DNA of 64,000 bases from assembly GCF_002013895.1 (NCBI RefSeq), contig NZ_MAFQ01000004.1, forward strand, positions 168,024 through 232,023, read 5' to 3'. Origin of the DNA: Mycobacteroides franklinii. GTDB taxonomy: Bacteria; Actinomycetota; Actinomycetes; Mycobacteriales; Mycobacteriaceae. Numbering within the stretch: position 1 is the stretch's first letter; each line of letters begins with the position of its first letter. Below, piece by piece: positions 16,230-27,981 of the stretch. The position numbers were made by a program, and so were the translations under genes. Under the pieces are notes generated by a model that saw only the letters and a program-made list of their open reading frames with translations, did not search any database and was not told the DNA's origin.

Positions 16230-16547
16230 TCAACCCAGAGTGCTGTGGACGTAGCACCAGCGCCAGTCCTCACCCGGCTCGTGTGAACGCATCACCGGGT
16301 GTCCGGTGGCATGAAAATGCGCTGTGGCGTGCTGGTGGGGGCTGGAATCGCAGCAGCTCACCCGACCGCACTGCAGGCACATCCGCAAATGTGCCCACAC
16401 CTGCTCGCCCAACGCCGCGCAGTCCTCGCATTCCCCGGGCGTCCGGGGCTGCGGGTCTTGCCCGGCGGCGGCGGCCAACTCCGGGCAGGGGCCTTGTCCC
16501 TGAATCGCCGCGGGCGCGGACGAGCCGCGCCGAAACAGCCGCTTCAT
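16230..16547 (-). CDS. UBP-type zinc finger protein
   Basis: This 105-residue protein carries a UBP-type zinc finger. The metal ligands are visible in CEDCAALGEQVWAHLRMCLQCGRVSCCDSS followed by HATAHFHATGHPVMRS, and GEDWRWCYVHS closes the domain. In bacteria such free-standing modules are common in actinomycetes and often sit beside Na+/H+ antiporters; here a CPA1 antiporter diverges 26 bases away. The ATG at 16547 is chosen because an upstream ATG (16619) would overlap the antiporter start. The function is unproven. Confidence 0.85.
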   Translation of the reverse strand: MKRLFRRGSSAPAAIQGQGPCPELAAAAGQDPQPRTPGECEDCAALGEQVWAHLRMCLQCGRVSCCDSSPHQHATAHFHATGHPVMRSHEPGEDWRWCYVHSTLG

Positions 16548-16573
16548 ATCTGTCCTCTCATGTGCCCGCGTAG

Positions 16574-18187
16574 ATGCCCGAACCACTCTCCGCACAGAAT
16601 ACGAACGTGAACGTTTCACTGTTGGCGGTACTCACAGCAGCCTTGGTCCTGGCCGCGATTTCCCGGCGATTCGGCCTTCCCACCCCGTTGGTGCTGGTCG
16701 TTGCGGGTCTGGCGGCCGCCGCCATCCCCGGCTTGCCGCCCATCGAGATGGATCCGGACCTCGTGCTGTTCGTGATCCTGCCGCCGCTGCTCTACACGAC
16801 GGCGCTGGAAAGCTCGTACGTGAATCTGCGTAAGAACATGAGGGCGGTCAGTAGCCTCGCCGTACTGCTGCCACTCGTCACCACGGTCGCGGTGGGCTTT
16901 GTGGCGTTCTATGCCGTACCCGAACTGCCGCTGGCCGGCGCGATGGTGCTCGGCGCCATCGTGGCCCCACCGGACGCGGTATCGGCCACCGCCATCGGCC
17001 GCCGCCTGGGACTGCCGCGCAACATCATGACGCTGCTGGGCGGCGAAAGTCTGCTCAACGACGCCACCGCACTCACCGCATATCGGGTGGCGATCGCCGC
17101 CGCGATCGGGCTCGGCGCCACCGTGGCCGACGGGCTCAAGATTTTCGCGCTCGCCGCCATCGGCGGTGTGCTCGTCGGGTTCGTCATCGGCAAGTTGGTC
17201 AACATCATCCGGTGCAAGCTCGACGACCCACTGTCCGAGAGCGCGATCGGTCTGGTGGTGCCGTTCTTCGCCTACCTGCTGGCCGAGGAGATCCACGGTT
17301 CCGGCGTGATCGCCGTGGTGGTCGCGGGCCTGATGTTGGGGCACCGATCGGTGCATGCCGGATACGCCACCCGGCTACAGGACGACGCGGTGTGGAAGGC
17401 CGTGCAACTGCTGCTCGAATCCTTCGCGTTCCTGCTCATCGGGTTGCAGCTGCCCAAGGTCGTCCAGGGTCTGCGAGGTTTGTCGTTCCAGACCATCCTG
17501 CTGTCCTCGATCGCAGTGCTGGCCACGGTCATCGTGGTCCGCATCGTCTTCGTGTTCGCGTTCGCCTATATGCGACCTCCCGGCCAACGGCCCTCGGCAC
17601 GTGGAGTTTTCGTGGTGGCCTGGGCCGGGATGCGCGGTGTGGTGTCCCTGGCGATGGCCTTCGCGGTTCCACTCACCACCATCACCGGCGAGCCGCTGCC
17701 CGGCCATCCGCACATCGTGTTCCTCACCTTTGTGGTTGTGGTGGGAACCCTGCTGCTGCACGGCCTTACGTTGCCATGGGTGATCCGTGTGCTCGGCGTG
17801 CAGAGCGACGACGAACGCAAGGATGCCCTGGCCGAGGCCGCCGCTCAGGACAAGGCCGCCCGCGCGGCCGCCGACCGTCTCGAAGAACTCCTCGACGACA
17901 ACGACGGCATCGAGGACACCAATGTGCGCAGCCGCGCCGCGGAAATCCTGCGGCACTGGAACACCCGCCGTCGCAACGCGGCATGGGAGCGCCTGGGACG
18001 CAGCGACGAGGACGCCGGGGAGAGCCCGATGGCGGCGTTCCGGAACCTGCGGCTGGAAATGCTCGAAAAGGAGCGTGAGGTGTTCATCGCCGAGCGCGAT
18101 GCCGGCAACATCGATGACGAAGTGCTGCGCACCGTGCTGCGGGGCCTCGACCTGGAAGAGGCCACCATGAATCAGGCCGACCGCTAG
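16574..18187 (+). CDS. CPA1 family Na+/H+ antiporter
   Basis: The 537-residue protein has about twelve membrane spans in the first 400 residues and a soluble C-terminal tail rich in charged helices (residues about 415-537, with LEEATMNQADR at the end). Antiporter signatures include GAIVAPPDAVSATAIGRRLGLP and GGESLLNDATALTAYRVA, where the Asp residues of PPDAV and LLND are the ion-binding candidates. It exchanges Na+ (or K+) for protons across the plasma membrane. Start at 16574 (ATG); a GTG at 16607 is an alternative. A GGGCCGG...CCGGTCCC hairpin right after the stop may end transcription. Confidence 0.9.
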   Translation: MPEPLSAQNTNVNVSLLAVLTAALVLAAISRRFGLPTPLVLVVAGLAAAAIPGLPPIEMDPDLVLFVILPPLLYTTALESSYVNLRKNMRAVSSLAVLLPLVTTVAVGFVAFYAVPELPLAGAMVLGAIVAPPDAVSATAIGRRLGLPRNIMTLLGGESLLNDATALTAYRVAIAAAIGLGATVADGLKIFALAAIGGVLVGFVIGKLVNIIRCKLDDPLSESAIGLVVPFFAYLLAEEIHGSGVIAVVVAGLMLGHRSVHAGYATRLQDDAVWKAVQLLLESFAFLLIGLQLPKVVQGLRGLSFQTILLSSIAVLATVIVVRIVFVFAFAYMRPPGQRPSARGVFVVAWAGMRGVVSLAMAFAVPLTTITGEPLPGHPHIVFLTFVVVVGTLLLHGLTLPWVIRVLGVQSDDERKDALAEAAAQDKAARAAADRLEELLDDNDGIEDTNVRSRAAEILRHWNTRRRNAAWERLGRSDEDAGESPMAAFRNLRLEMLEKEREVFIAERDAGNIDDEVLRTVLRGLDLEEATMNQADR

Positions 18188-18315
18188 GGCCGGCGAAAAC
18201 CGGTCCCGCCGCGGTTCCCGGACCCCGCCAGATGTAGCGGGTACCGTGGCACATCGCAGCCAAGTCCCGTTGCCGACCGCAGGGCTGTGCCCGTACATTC
18301 CGGAAGGTCACCTAA

Positions 18316-19575
18316 GTGTCTGCCGCCCAATCCCTTTCGATCATCATGCTGGTTGTCGTGCTGGTGGCCGCGATCTGGCGCCGGATGAACATTGGTGTGC
18401 TGGCCCTTGGCGCCGCGCTGCCCGTCCTGGCACTCTCGGGGCTGGACGCGAAGGCGATGTACACGACGTTCCCGGGCGATATCTTCGCGCTGATCGTCGG
18501 CGTCTCGCTGCTGTTCGCGCACCTCGAGCGAAGCGGCACCCTCGGCTGGTTCGTCGAGCTGGTGTACGGGGCCGTGGGCGATCGTCACGCGATGCTGCCG
18601 TGGGCAGGCTTTCTTGTCGGCGCCATGCTGTCCACGGTGGGCGCGTTCTCGACGGCCGTCATCGCATTCCTCGTGCCGCTGGTGGCGCACGTCGCGGTGA
18701 GGTACCGCAGCAGCTTCTACCTGTGCGAGTTGGGCGTGGTGATCGGGGCCAACAGCGCCGGCCTCTCCCCGCTGAACCCGACCGGTGCCGTCGTCCGCGC
18801 CGCCGCATCGAAGTTTCACGTCAGCTATCCGGGATGGGCCCTCTGGGCTGTCTCCATGGTGGTCGCGGCCCTTGTCGTGCTGTGCCTGCAACTGCTCGAC
18901 GCGTTTCGGCGCAGCCGCGGCCGAGGTTTCGACCTCACCCCGGCACCGGCCGCTACCGCGGAAACCGATGCGGCCGAACGGCCCTCGCTTCGATACGCCT
19001 GGTGCGCGGGCCTGGCATTGCTGACTTTCGTACTGCTCGTGGTGATCGTCAAAACCGATGTCGGGGTGACCGCTATCGCCCTGGCCGCACTGCTGCAGAT
19101 TGCCTTCCGCCCCCAGGAGCGGTCACTGCTGGCCCGGATCCCCTGGCCCAGCATCCTGCTGCTGTGCGGCCTGCTCACCTACCTCGGGCTGATGCAGAAG
19201 ATCGGCACCATCGATTCGATCGCAAGCGTCTTGCATCGCCTCGGGACGGGCCCGGTTCTCATCCTCGTACTCGCGTATTTGACTGCCCTGCTGTGCAATA
19301 TCGAAAGCTCCACGCTCGGAGTTCTCGGGCTGATGATGCCCGTCGTGTTCTCCACCTTCACGGAGCCGGCCCAGATGTTCTGGGTGGTGTGCGCGGTCTG
19401 CGTGCCGGCGGCGTTGATGGTGATGAATCCGATTCACGTGGCGGGCACCCTGATCATCGGCAATAGCGCGGTCAACGAGCAGGACAACCTGTTCCGCAGG
19501 CTGCTGGCCCTCGCGGGAAGTCTGGCGCTCGTGGTGCCCGGGCTGCTGGCGATCGTGCCGATCGCGTTCGCATGA
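18316..19575 (+). CDS. SLC13/MatC-like anion (dicarboxylate) transporter
   Basis: The 419-residue, strongly hydrophobic protein has about ten to twelve spans. The opening AAIWRRMNIGVLALGAALPVLALSG resembles the MatC N-terminal domain of dicarboxylate carriers. The loops GANSAGLSPLNPTG (about 148-161) and MMPVVFSTFTEP...MVMNPIHVAG resemble the paired substrate loops of the ion transporter superfamily. The start is GTG at 18316. It follows the antiporter gene after 128 bases on the same strand. The substrate is likely malonate, succinate or a related acid, but this is uncertain. Confidence 0.8.
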   Translation: MSAAQSLSIIMLVVVLVAAIWRRMNIGVLALGAALPVLALSGLDAKAMYTTFPGDIFALIVGVSLLFAHLERSGTLGWFVELVYGAVGDRHAMLPWAGFLVGAMLSTVGAFSTAVIAFLVPLVAHVAVRYRSSFYLCELGVVIGANSAGLSPLNPTGAVVRAAASKFHVSYPGWALWAVSMVVAALVVLCLQLLDAFRRSRGRGFDLTPAPAATAETDAAERPSLRYAWCAGLALLTFVLLVVIVKTDVGVTAIALAALLQIAFRPQERSLLARIPWPSILLLCGLLTYLGLMQKIGTIDSIASVLHRLGTGPVLILVLAYLTALLCNIESSTLGVLGLMMPVVFSTFTEPAQMFWVVCAVCVPAALMVMNPIHVAGTLIIGNSAVNEQDNLFRRLLALAGSLALVVPGLLAIVPIAFA

Positions 19576-19606
19576 TGGGTGGACCGTCGCTATCGACAGG
19601 CGGTCG

Positions 19607-22392
<2,786 letters not shown>

Positions 22393-22401
22393 CTTCTTGC
22401 C

Positions 22402-23166
22402 GTGAACGTCAAGCAAGCGGTCCGCCCCAGCCCCGTCTTTCTGGCGCTCGTCGCACTCACCATCGCCGGAGCGGTGCTCGCATGGCTGGGCGGGAATTCC
22501 ACCGAGCCGTTGGCTCGCGGCGGGGTGTTCGTCTTCGTGTTCACCGGGTGGATCGTGTCGCTGTGCCTACACGAGTTCGGGCATGCCTATACCGCTTGGC
22601 GTTTCGGAGACACCCAGGCGCGCGGCTACCTGACGCTGAACCCGTTGCAATACACCGATCCGGTGCTGTCCATCGTGCTGCCGCTGGTGTTCATCGCCCT
22701 GGGCGGCATCGGGCTTCCCGGTGGTGCGGTGTACGTGCACACCGCCGGCATGAGCAACCGGCAGCGCACCATGGTGAGCCTGGCCGGCCCCAGCGCCAAC
22801 GCGACACTTGCGGTGTTAATTCTCGGAACCACAGCGCTTTTCGCCGATCGCGAGCACATCGTGTTCTGGGCGGCCATGGCCTACCTCGGTTTTCTTCAGG
22901 TGACTGCGGTGGTGCTCAACCTGCTGCCCGTACCGGGCCTGGACGGCTACGGTGCGCTCGAACCTCACCTGAGCCCCAACACGCAACGCATGCTCGGCAA
23001 CGCCAAGACGTTCGGCTTCCTCATCCTGTTCATGCTGCTGATGTCGCCGCCGATCAACCGTGCATTCTTCGGCGCGGTGTACTGGGTCGTCGCCTCATTC
23101 GGAGTCGACCCGGGCCTGGCCCAAATAGGCGGCTGGCTGTTCCGATTCTGGAGCAAGCTGCTCTAG
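22402..23166 (+). CDS. Site-2 protease (M50 family membrane zinc protease)
   Basis: The 254-residue polytopic membrane protein has the zinc motif HEFGH at residues 57-61 inside a membrane span, a second conserved patch LLPVPGLDGYGALEP with the third metal ligand Asp, and about six spans. It is a minimal M50 protease without a PDZ domain (Rv0359 type). Such enzymes cleave substrates within the membrane; the target is unknown. It starts at a GTG (22402), 9 bases after the preceding gene, so the two are likely cotranscribed. Confidence 0.9.
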   Translation: MNVKQAVRPSPVFLALVALTIAGAVLAWLGGNSTEPLARGGVFVFVFTGWIVSLCLHEFGHAYTAWRFGDTQARGYLTLNPLQYTDPVLSIVLPLVFIALGGIGLPGGAVYVHTAGMSNRQRTMVSLAGPSANATLAVLILGTTALFADREHIVFWAAMAYLGFLQVTAVVLNLLPVPGLDGYGALEPHLSPNTQRMLGNAKTFGFLILFMLLMSPPINRAFFGAVYWVVASFGVDPGLAQIGGWLFRFWSKLL

Positions 23167-23179
23167 CCGCCCCGCGGCA

Positions 23180-24922
23180 TCAGGTTGGGACAACGGGCAG
23201 CAGCACGTAGGGCCGCCCACCCGCGCCGCCGCGGAGGGTGGTGCGTCCGGAAAACTCGGGCAGGTCGCGTTCACCGGGCAATTCGTGCCAGTACGCACCA
23301 CTTCCGAGTAATTCTCGCCCGTAGGCCTTCTCGGATGGCCCGGGTAGTTCGTGCGTGTAGTCCTGACCGCGCACGGAAAGTCCGATGCGGTAGCCCGCCG
23401 GTGCCACCACCGACATCGGCCAGATCTCGACGTCGGCTTCGTACACAACGCCCGGCGTGAGTGGATCGCTCGCGGTGTGCGTGTGCCATGGCCGGTACGG
23501 CAGCGAGCGCTGATCGTCCCTCGCGCGGTGCGACATCCGCAGCCACCCCTGGGCCACCGGGCCGTGAGGTTCGAAAGCAGTAGGCCACAAGACCTCGGCG
23601 CCAAGGGGATCGAACAGATGCACGGTGACGAACAGGTCGGCATCCGTCGTGCTCGAGGCGACAAAGACCTTCAGTGCCGCCGGACCGGTGACCTCGATGT
23701 CGTGCTCCAGGACCGGCGTGGTGAACATGACGCCCTTCGAACGGGCCTCGAACGTGATCGACTGCTCGCCTTCGGGCGTGGTGACCGATAGCTGCCCGTC
23801 GGCACAGTCGAGATAGAAGCGCGTCCACTGAGTGCGATCCAGCGGCCATTCGTTTTCGGTGCGTTGGATGAAGGTCTCGGGTGTGCGCACCTTGAGGTGG
23901 ACCGACGGTTCCTTGTCCCACCCATTGGCCGCACCCTTGAGGAAGTGGTCAAAGAATCGCCGCTGCAGGTCAACGCCGTAATCGGTATAGAACTCGGTCC
24001 AATGTTCCAGGCCGTGCACCTCGAGCCACTTCTGTCCGGAGGCACTACGTGAGAACCCTTCGAAGTTGCCGCGTGAATGTAGGCCCATGCCACCCCAATT
24101 CGCGCAGGAGAGCACCGGCACGGTGATGTCCTCCAGGTTCGCGGTGCGGTCCCGGTAGTAGTCGTCGAGGTACTGATTGGTCAGCAGCACCTCGCCGATA
24201 GCGACGGCGTTGGCGTCCAACTCGGCCTGACTGCGAACCGGCAGTCCCGAGACACGGCGACCGTTGTTGGGGTTGATCTGGGCGTCGGCGTGTCCATGCT
24301 GCACACTGCGGATCTGGCACGGCATCCAACTAGGCATGAACTCACTGGTGATGCCACCGTGTTTGGCGTACTCACGGTAGAAGTCGTTGGCGCCCTCCCA
24401 CGGGCAGATGGCCGCCAGATGCGGGGGTGCCAGCGCTGCGACCAGCCACTGGTTGGTGGCCAGGTACGAGATGCCCAGCATGCCGACCTTGCCGTTGCTC
24501 CATGGCTGCACCCCGGCCCATTCGATGCAGGCATAAAGATCCTCGATCTCCCGCGGCGAGAAGATATCGATCGCCCCCTCGCTGCCTCCCGCACCGCGGG
24601 TGTCGATGCGCACACAGACGTAGCCCTGGGGCACCCAGCGTTCCGGGTCGGGGTATTCCCACACCTGGTACTTGCTGCTCGATTGGGCGCCGATCTCCGG
24701 ATGCGCACGCATCATGGCGTTGAAGTTGTCGGCATAGCCGACCTGGAACGGCAGCCCCTTGCCGTAGGGGCTGGCCGCCAGCAGAACCGGGTGCGCCGCA
24801 TCATCATCGGGGCGGAAGATGTCGGCGGCCAGCGTTATCCCGTCGTCCATCGTGATGCGCACATCCCATTCGATCCGCATACCGTCGCGCAGTTCACTGC
24901 GCGGCGCGTACTGCTCAACCAT
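23180..24922 (-). CDS. CocE/NonD family hydrolase (X-Pro dipeptidyl-peptidase-like)
   Basis: The 580-residue alpha/beta hydrolase has the nucleophile in GMLGISYLATNQW (Ser152), the preceding VCVRIDTRGAGGSEG block, and the C-terminal jelly-roll domain typical of CocE (GPAALKVFVASSTTDADLFVTVHLFDPLG, WLRMSHRARDDQ). These enzymes hydrolyse esters or amides such as acylated small molecules. It follows an SDR gene after 43 bases on the same strand, downstream of a TetR gene, making a catabolic cassette of three genes. No signal peptide is visible. Confidence 0.88.
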   Translation of the reverse strand: MVEQYAPRSELRDGMRIEWDVRITMDDGITLAADIFRPDDDAAHPVLLAASPYGKGLPFQVGYADNFNAMMRAHPEIGAQSSSKYQVWEYPDPERWVPQGYVCVRIDTRGAGGSEGAIDIFSPREIEDLYACIEWAGVQPWSNGKVGMLGISYLATNQWLVAALAPPHLAAICPWEGANDFYREYAKHGGITSEFMPSWMPCQIRSVQHGHADAQINPNNGRRVSGLPVRSQAELDANAVAIGEVLLTNQYLDDYYRDRTANLEDITVPVLSCANWGGMGLHSRGNFEGFSRSASGQKWLEVHGLEHWTEFYTDYGVDLQRRFFDHFLKGAANGWDKEPSVHLKVRTPETFIQRTENEWPLDRTQWTRFYLDCADGQLSVTTPEGEQSITFEARSKGVMFTTPVLEHDIEVTGPAALKVFVASSTTDADLFVTVHLFDPLGAEVLWPTAFEPHGPVAQGWLRMSHRARDDQRSLPYRPWHTHTASDPLTPGVVYEADVEIWPMSVVAPAGYRIGLSVRGQDYTHELPGPSEKAYGRELLGSGAYWHELPGERDLPEFSGRTTLRGGAGGRPYVLLPVVPT

Positions 24923-24965
24923 GGTGTTTCCCTTCGTGTTCGACAGCCGGGCGGCGAGTTCCGCG

Positions 24966-25709
24966 CTAGGAAGCCACCCAGCCGCCGTCGATCAAGAGGC
25001 TTGCGCCGTGGATATAGGACGCGGCCGGTGACGCCAGGAACACAACCGCCGGCGCGATATCCTCGACCTCACCCACCCGCCCGGCCGGCGTCGAATCGAG
25101 CATCTGCTGCTCGTAATCCTTGTCGGCGAGGAGATCTGCGTTGATGCTTGTGCGGACGTTGCCCGGCGCGACGGCGTTGACGCGAATCCCCAACGGCCCG
25201 AATTCGGCGGTAAGGGACTTCACCAGCAGTTCGACCGCACCCTTGGTCGCGCAGTACGCCGCAGAGTTGGGAAAGCCGACGTGGCCGCAGATCGATGACA
25301 CGAAGATGACCGAACTACCCGCCCCCAGGTGCGGGGCAGCAGCGCGCGTGAGTCGAAAGGGCGCGCGCACGTTGACATTCCATTGCATGTCGAGGTCGAG
25401 ATCGGTCGTCTCCAGGAATGGCATCGGCAGGAAGACACCGGCGGCATGCACCAGAATGTCCACCCCGCCAAAGCAGCCGATGGCGCCCGGCGCGTCCGCA
25501 TCGGTGACGTCGATGCTCATGTGTGCCGCCCTGCCGTCCGCCGACTCGATACCGGATGTCACTGCGGTCAAACGGATCTCGTCACGCCCGACGAGAAAGA
25601 CACTCGCTCCTGCTCCTGCCAGTTCACGGGCTATCTGAGCACCGATGCCCGAACTGGCGCCGGTCACGACGGCGACCTTGTCCCGAAGTGGTTGCGCGGT
25701 GTTGCCCAT
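24966..25709 (-). CDS. SDR family oxidoreductase
   Basis: The 247-residue classical short-chain dehydrogenase has the cofactor motif TGASSGIG near residues 17-24, NAG-like AAG in ILVHAAGVFLP, the catalytic Ser in IFVSSICG and the YxxxK motif as AAYCATKGAV. It ends in PAASYIHGASLLIDGGWVAS, standard for NAD(P)-dependent alcohol/ketone reductases. It is transcribed with the CocE gene downstream, and a perfect inverted repeat at 25834-25851 sits in its promoter region. Confidence 0.92.
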   Translation of the reverse strand: MGNTAQPLRDKVAVVTGASSGIGAQIARELAGAGASVFLVGRDEIRLTAVTSGIESADGRAAHMSIDVTDADAPGAIGCFGGVDILVHAAGVFLPMPFLETTDLDLDMQWNVNVRAPFRLTRAAAPHLGAGSSVIFVSSICGHVGFPNSAAYCATKGAVELLVKSLTAEFGPLGIRVNAVAPGNVRTSINADLLADKDYEQQMLDSTPAGRVGEVEDIAPAVVFLASPAASYIHGASLLIDGGWVAS

Positions 25710-25833
25710 GAGGTCCTCACTCCTTACACCACCGGAAGCCCTTGCAGAACAAGACCATCCGCCACGAGGGTTTCGCCGGCGAGATTAACGCTAGTTTCCC
25801 TGCATTAAGAAGTATGAGACCGCACCCCGATTA

Positions 25834-25851
25834 ATGCAAGTTTTCTTGCAT
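25834..25851. promoter_or_regulatory. Perfect palindrome ATGCAAG-TTTT-CTTGCAT, likely TetR operator
   Basis: Two 7-base arms separated by four T residues form an exact inverted repeat between the TetR gene (stop 25921) and the SDR start (25709). A second related half site, TGCATTAA, appears at 25801-25808, with its complement TTAATGCA at 25831-25838. The surrounding 200 bases are AT-richer than the flanks, as expected of a promoter. The regulator encoded at 25921-26517 is the obvious candidate binder. Confidence 0.6.
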
Positions 25852-25920
25852 ACGGTGCCCAGGTCTGCCCCGCGAGGAGAGAAAATTCAGGCAGCGCAGG
25901 CCATCAGCCCGCGCGAGCGA

Positions 25921-26517
25921 TCAGATTGACCCGACGAGAACCCGGTCCACGAGTTGTTCCAGGTCCTGGTCGGGCGGGACGTACCCGAAGACGGCCCGCA
26001 GATAGATCGGGGCCAGCACCGCATCGAAGATCTGCTCCACGGTGGGCGGATTCTCACCGCGCGCGACACTGCCATCGATCGCCGCCTGAATCTGATCGGT
26101 CCGCGTCTTCAGGTAGGCGGCCGCGTTGCCCGCCGCCGCGGATTCCTCATTGCCGAACAGCGCCGAGCGGGCCATCGCCAACGCACGGTAGAAGGCGAAG
26201 CCTTCCTTGGATTTGACCTGAGCCGACACCGCCATGGCCCACGTCAACAGATCGTCGCGCAGATTCCCGGTGTTGGGGAACGGTGACTCTTCGTTGAGCT
26301 GGGTGACCGCGACATCGAGGATCACCGATTCGACGTTTCCCCAACGCCGGTAGATCGTCACTTCGTGGATACCCGAGCGCTCCGACACCTCGCGGACACT
26401 GACCGTGTCTCGCCCCTCGGCGAACAGGGACCGCACCGCGTCATGTACCTGCCGGCGGGTGCGCTCGGTGCGGCCCCCCGGACGCACCGAGCCATGCGCC
26501 GCCGAACTCTCGGTCAT
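25921..26517 (-). CDS. TetR/AcrR family transcriptional regulator
   Basis: The 198-residue regulator has an N-terminal HTH: RTRRQVHDAVRSLFAEG, then TVSVREVSERSGIHEVTIYRRWGNVESVILDVAV. The C-terminal part resembles the TetR_C domain with PTVEQIFDAVLAPIYLRAVFG, common among actinobacterial TetR proteins that respond to small hydrophobic ligands. It lies 211 bases upstream of the SDR/CocE pair on the same strand and probably represses that cassette through the palindrome at 25834. Confidence 0.9.
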   Translation of the reverse strand: MTESSAAHGSVRPGGRTERTRRQVHDAVRSLFAEGRDTVSVREVSERSGIHEVTIYRRWGNVESVILDVAVTQLNEESPFPNTGNLRDDLLTWAMAVSAQVKSKEGFAFYRALAMARSALFGNEESAAAGNAAAYLKTRTDQIQAAIDGSVARGENPPTVEQIFDAVLAPIYLRAVFGYVPPDQDLEQLVDRVLVGSI

Positions 26518-26558
26518 GGCCGAAGGCTAGGCGAGGAAATCACGCAAGTCGAGTTGCG

Positions 26559-27008
26559 TTAGGCAGAAAGCAACGCGGGACGCGCCGCGGGATCGCAATC
26601 GTCGAGTAGATCGCAGCACCGCGCGTACTCGTGGTCCTCACCGATCAGTTTGGCGGCACGCGCCAAGGCCGCCACCGCACGCAGGAAGCCACGATTGGGC
26701 TCATGCGAATACGGGACCGGGCCAAAACCCTTCCAACCGTTTCGCCGCAACTGGTCCAGGCCGCGGTGATACCCGGTCCGCGCGAACGCGTACGCCGTGA
26801 CAATGCTGGCAGTGCGGTTGTCAGACCCGTCGTCATCCAGCGCGTTCTCGGCCAGTTCGGCCCAGGCGATCGACGCCGCGGGGTAGGCCGCCGCGACCGC
26901 GGCCGGATCCTGACCGTTGAGCAGCGCCGATTCGGCGTCCTCGTCTCCGGGCAGCAGCACTGGCTCGGGACCCAGCAGATCACGCATTGGACACCAGGGA
27001 GAACTCAT
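26559..27008 (-). CDS. DUF3151 family protein (Rv0360c-like)
   Basis: The 149-residue protein matches the DUF3151 family of actinomycetes: DLLGPEPVLLPGDEDAESALLNGQDP, ARTGYHRGLDQLRRNGWKGFGPVPYSHEPNRGFLRAVAALARAA. It looks like an all-helical, TPR-like soluble protein of unknown role. The ATG at 27008 is used, but an ATG at 26987 (MRDLLGPEPV) fits family N-termini equally well. It stands divergently from the secreted-protein gene, as Rv0360c and Rv0361 do in H37Rv by memory. Confidence 0.85.
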   Translation of the reverse strand: MSSPWCPMRDLLGPEPVLLPGDEDAESALLNGQDPAAVAAAYPAASIAWAELAENALDDDGSDNRTASIVTAYAFARTGYHRGLDQLRRNGWKGFGPVPYSHEPNRGFLRAVAALARAAKLIGEDHEYARCCDLLDDCDPAARPALLSA

Positions 27009-27125
27009 CGGAAAGACTCATAGATCCCATTGTGACGCGAACCGTCTCCCGCGATCACGATAGGGTGGGCGCGGTCGATCGCGCCTGCGCGAAAGAGCGG
27101 TAAGCACGGATAAGGAACGAAACGC

Positions 27126-27932
27126 ATGGCGAACCCCACCGGTGGAAATTCCGAGGCCAAGCCCGACGCACAGGGCGACGAGCTTGCGGACTCCGCCGAA
27201 CAGCCGGAAGGCGCCGCGAGCACCCCGGACGCATCGGATGTTTCGGATGTTTCGGATACCGCGGACAACACAGATACCGGTCCGGTCCCCCCGCTCGATG
27301 ACGCCCAGACCGTGGTGATGGCTCCGGCTAAACCCGAGGTTCCGCGTTACACGGCGCCGGGATTCGATGCCAACAAGACCGAGATGATCGCGCCGGTCGG
27401 CGACGATCCCAAGACCGAACTCATCCAGCCGCTGGCGACCCAGGCCCGTCCCAAGGTCGCAACTCCCGAGACCATCGCGCCACGCAAGGCGGAGAAGCGC
27501 AGCTGGGGCTGGGTTATCGCGCTGGTACTCGTCGTCGCCGCATTGGCCGCGGTGATCGTGCTTGCCGCAGTCGTCATCTCACGTACCAGCACGCCGAAAG
27601 CATCGCAAGAAGAGTTGGTACGCAACAGCATTCAGAACTACGACAACGCCATCCAGACCGGCAACCTGGCTGCCCTGCGCACCATCACCTGTGGCGAGAC
27701 CCGCGACGGTTACGTGCGCTACCCCGACGCCGATTGGTCGCAGACGTATCAGAAGGTGGCGGCCGCCAAGCAGTACCCGGTGGTTGCCAGCATCGATGAG
27801 GTCGTCGTCAACGGCGAACATGCCGAAGCCAACGTCACGTCGTTCATGGCTTTCGCGCCGCAGACCCGGTCATCACGCAGCTTCGATCTGCAGTTCCGCG
27901 ACAACCAGTGGAAAATCTGCCAGTCCGACTAA
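27126..27932 (+). CDS. Membrane-anchored NTF2-like secreted protein (Rv0361-like)
   Basis: The 268-residue protein has a long acidic, disordered cytosolic N-terminus (about 120 residues, with direct repeats SDVSDVSD), one membrane span at about 124-147 (GWVIALVLVVAALAAVIVLAAVVI) and an extracytoplasmic NTF2-like domain. The Cys in LRTITCGET and the last-residue WKICQSD Cys may pair. The threonine-rich motifs PLDDAQTVVMAP and DANKTEMIAP resemble sites seen in substrates of mycobacterial Ser/Thr kinases (speculative). A bidirectional hairpin follows the stop. Confidence 0.8.
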   Translation: MANPTGGNSEAKPDAQGDELADSAEQPEGAASTPDASDVSDVSDTADNTDTGPVPPLDDAQTVVMAPAKPEVPRYTAPGFDANKTEMIAPVGDDPKTELIQPLATQARPKVATPETIAPRKAEKRSWGWVIALVLVVAALAAVIVLAAVVISRTSTPKASQEELVRNSIQNYDNAIQTGNLAALRTITCGETRDGYVRYPDADWSQTYQKVAAAKQYPVVASIDEVVVNGEHAEANVTSFMAFAPQTRSSRSFDLQFRDNQWKICQSD

Positions 27933-27940
27933 CAGCATGT

Positions 27941-27974
27941 CCCCGAGTGCGAGCGCTGACGCTCACACTCGGGG
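27941..27974. terminator. Strong hairpin between convergent genes
   Basis: A 15-base stem (CCCCGAGTGCGAGCG against CGCTCACACTCGGGG, one mismatch) with a CTGA loop fills the 49-base gap between the secreted-protein gene and fba. It has no T tract, so it resembles the intrinsic hairpins that mycobacteria use for termination without a U run, and can act on both strands. Confidence 0.75.
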
Positions 27975-27981
27975 CTGCGGC

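Noticed and set aside
14803..16254. A 483-codon plus-strand frame over purT
   Set aside because: Its translation is rich in Arg, His and Gly with no domain pattern, while the minus strand encodes a clear ATP-grasp enzyme.
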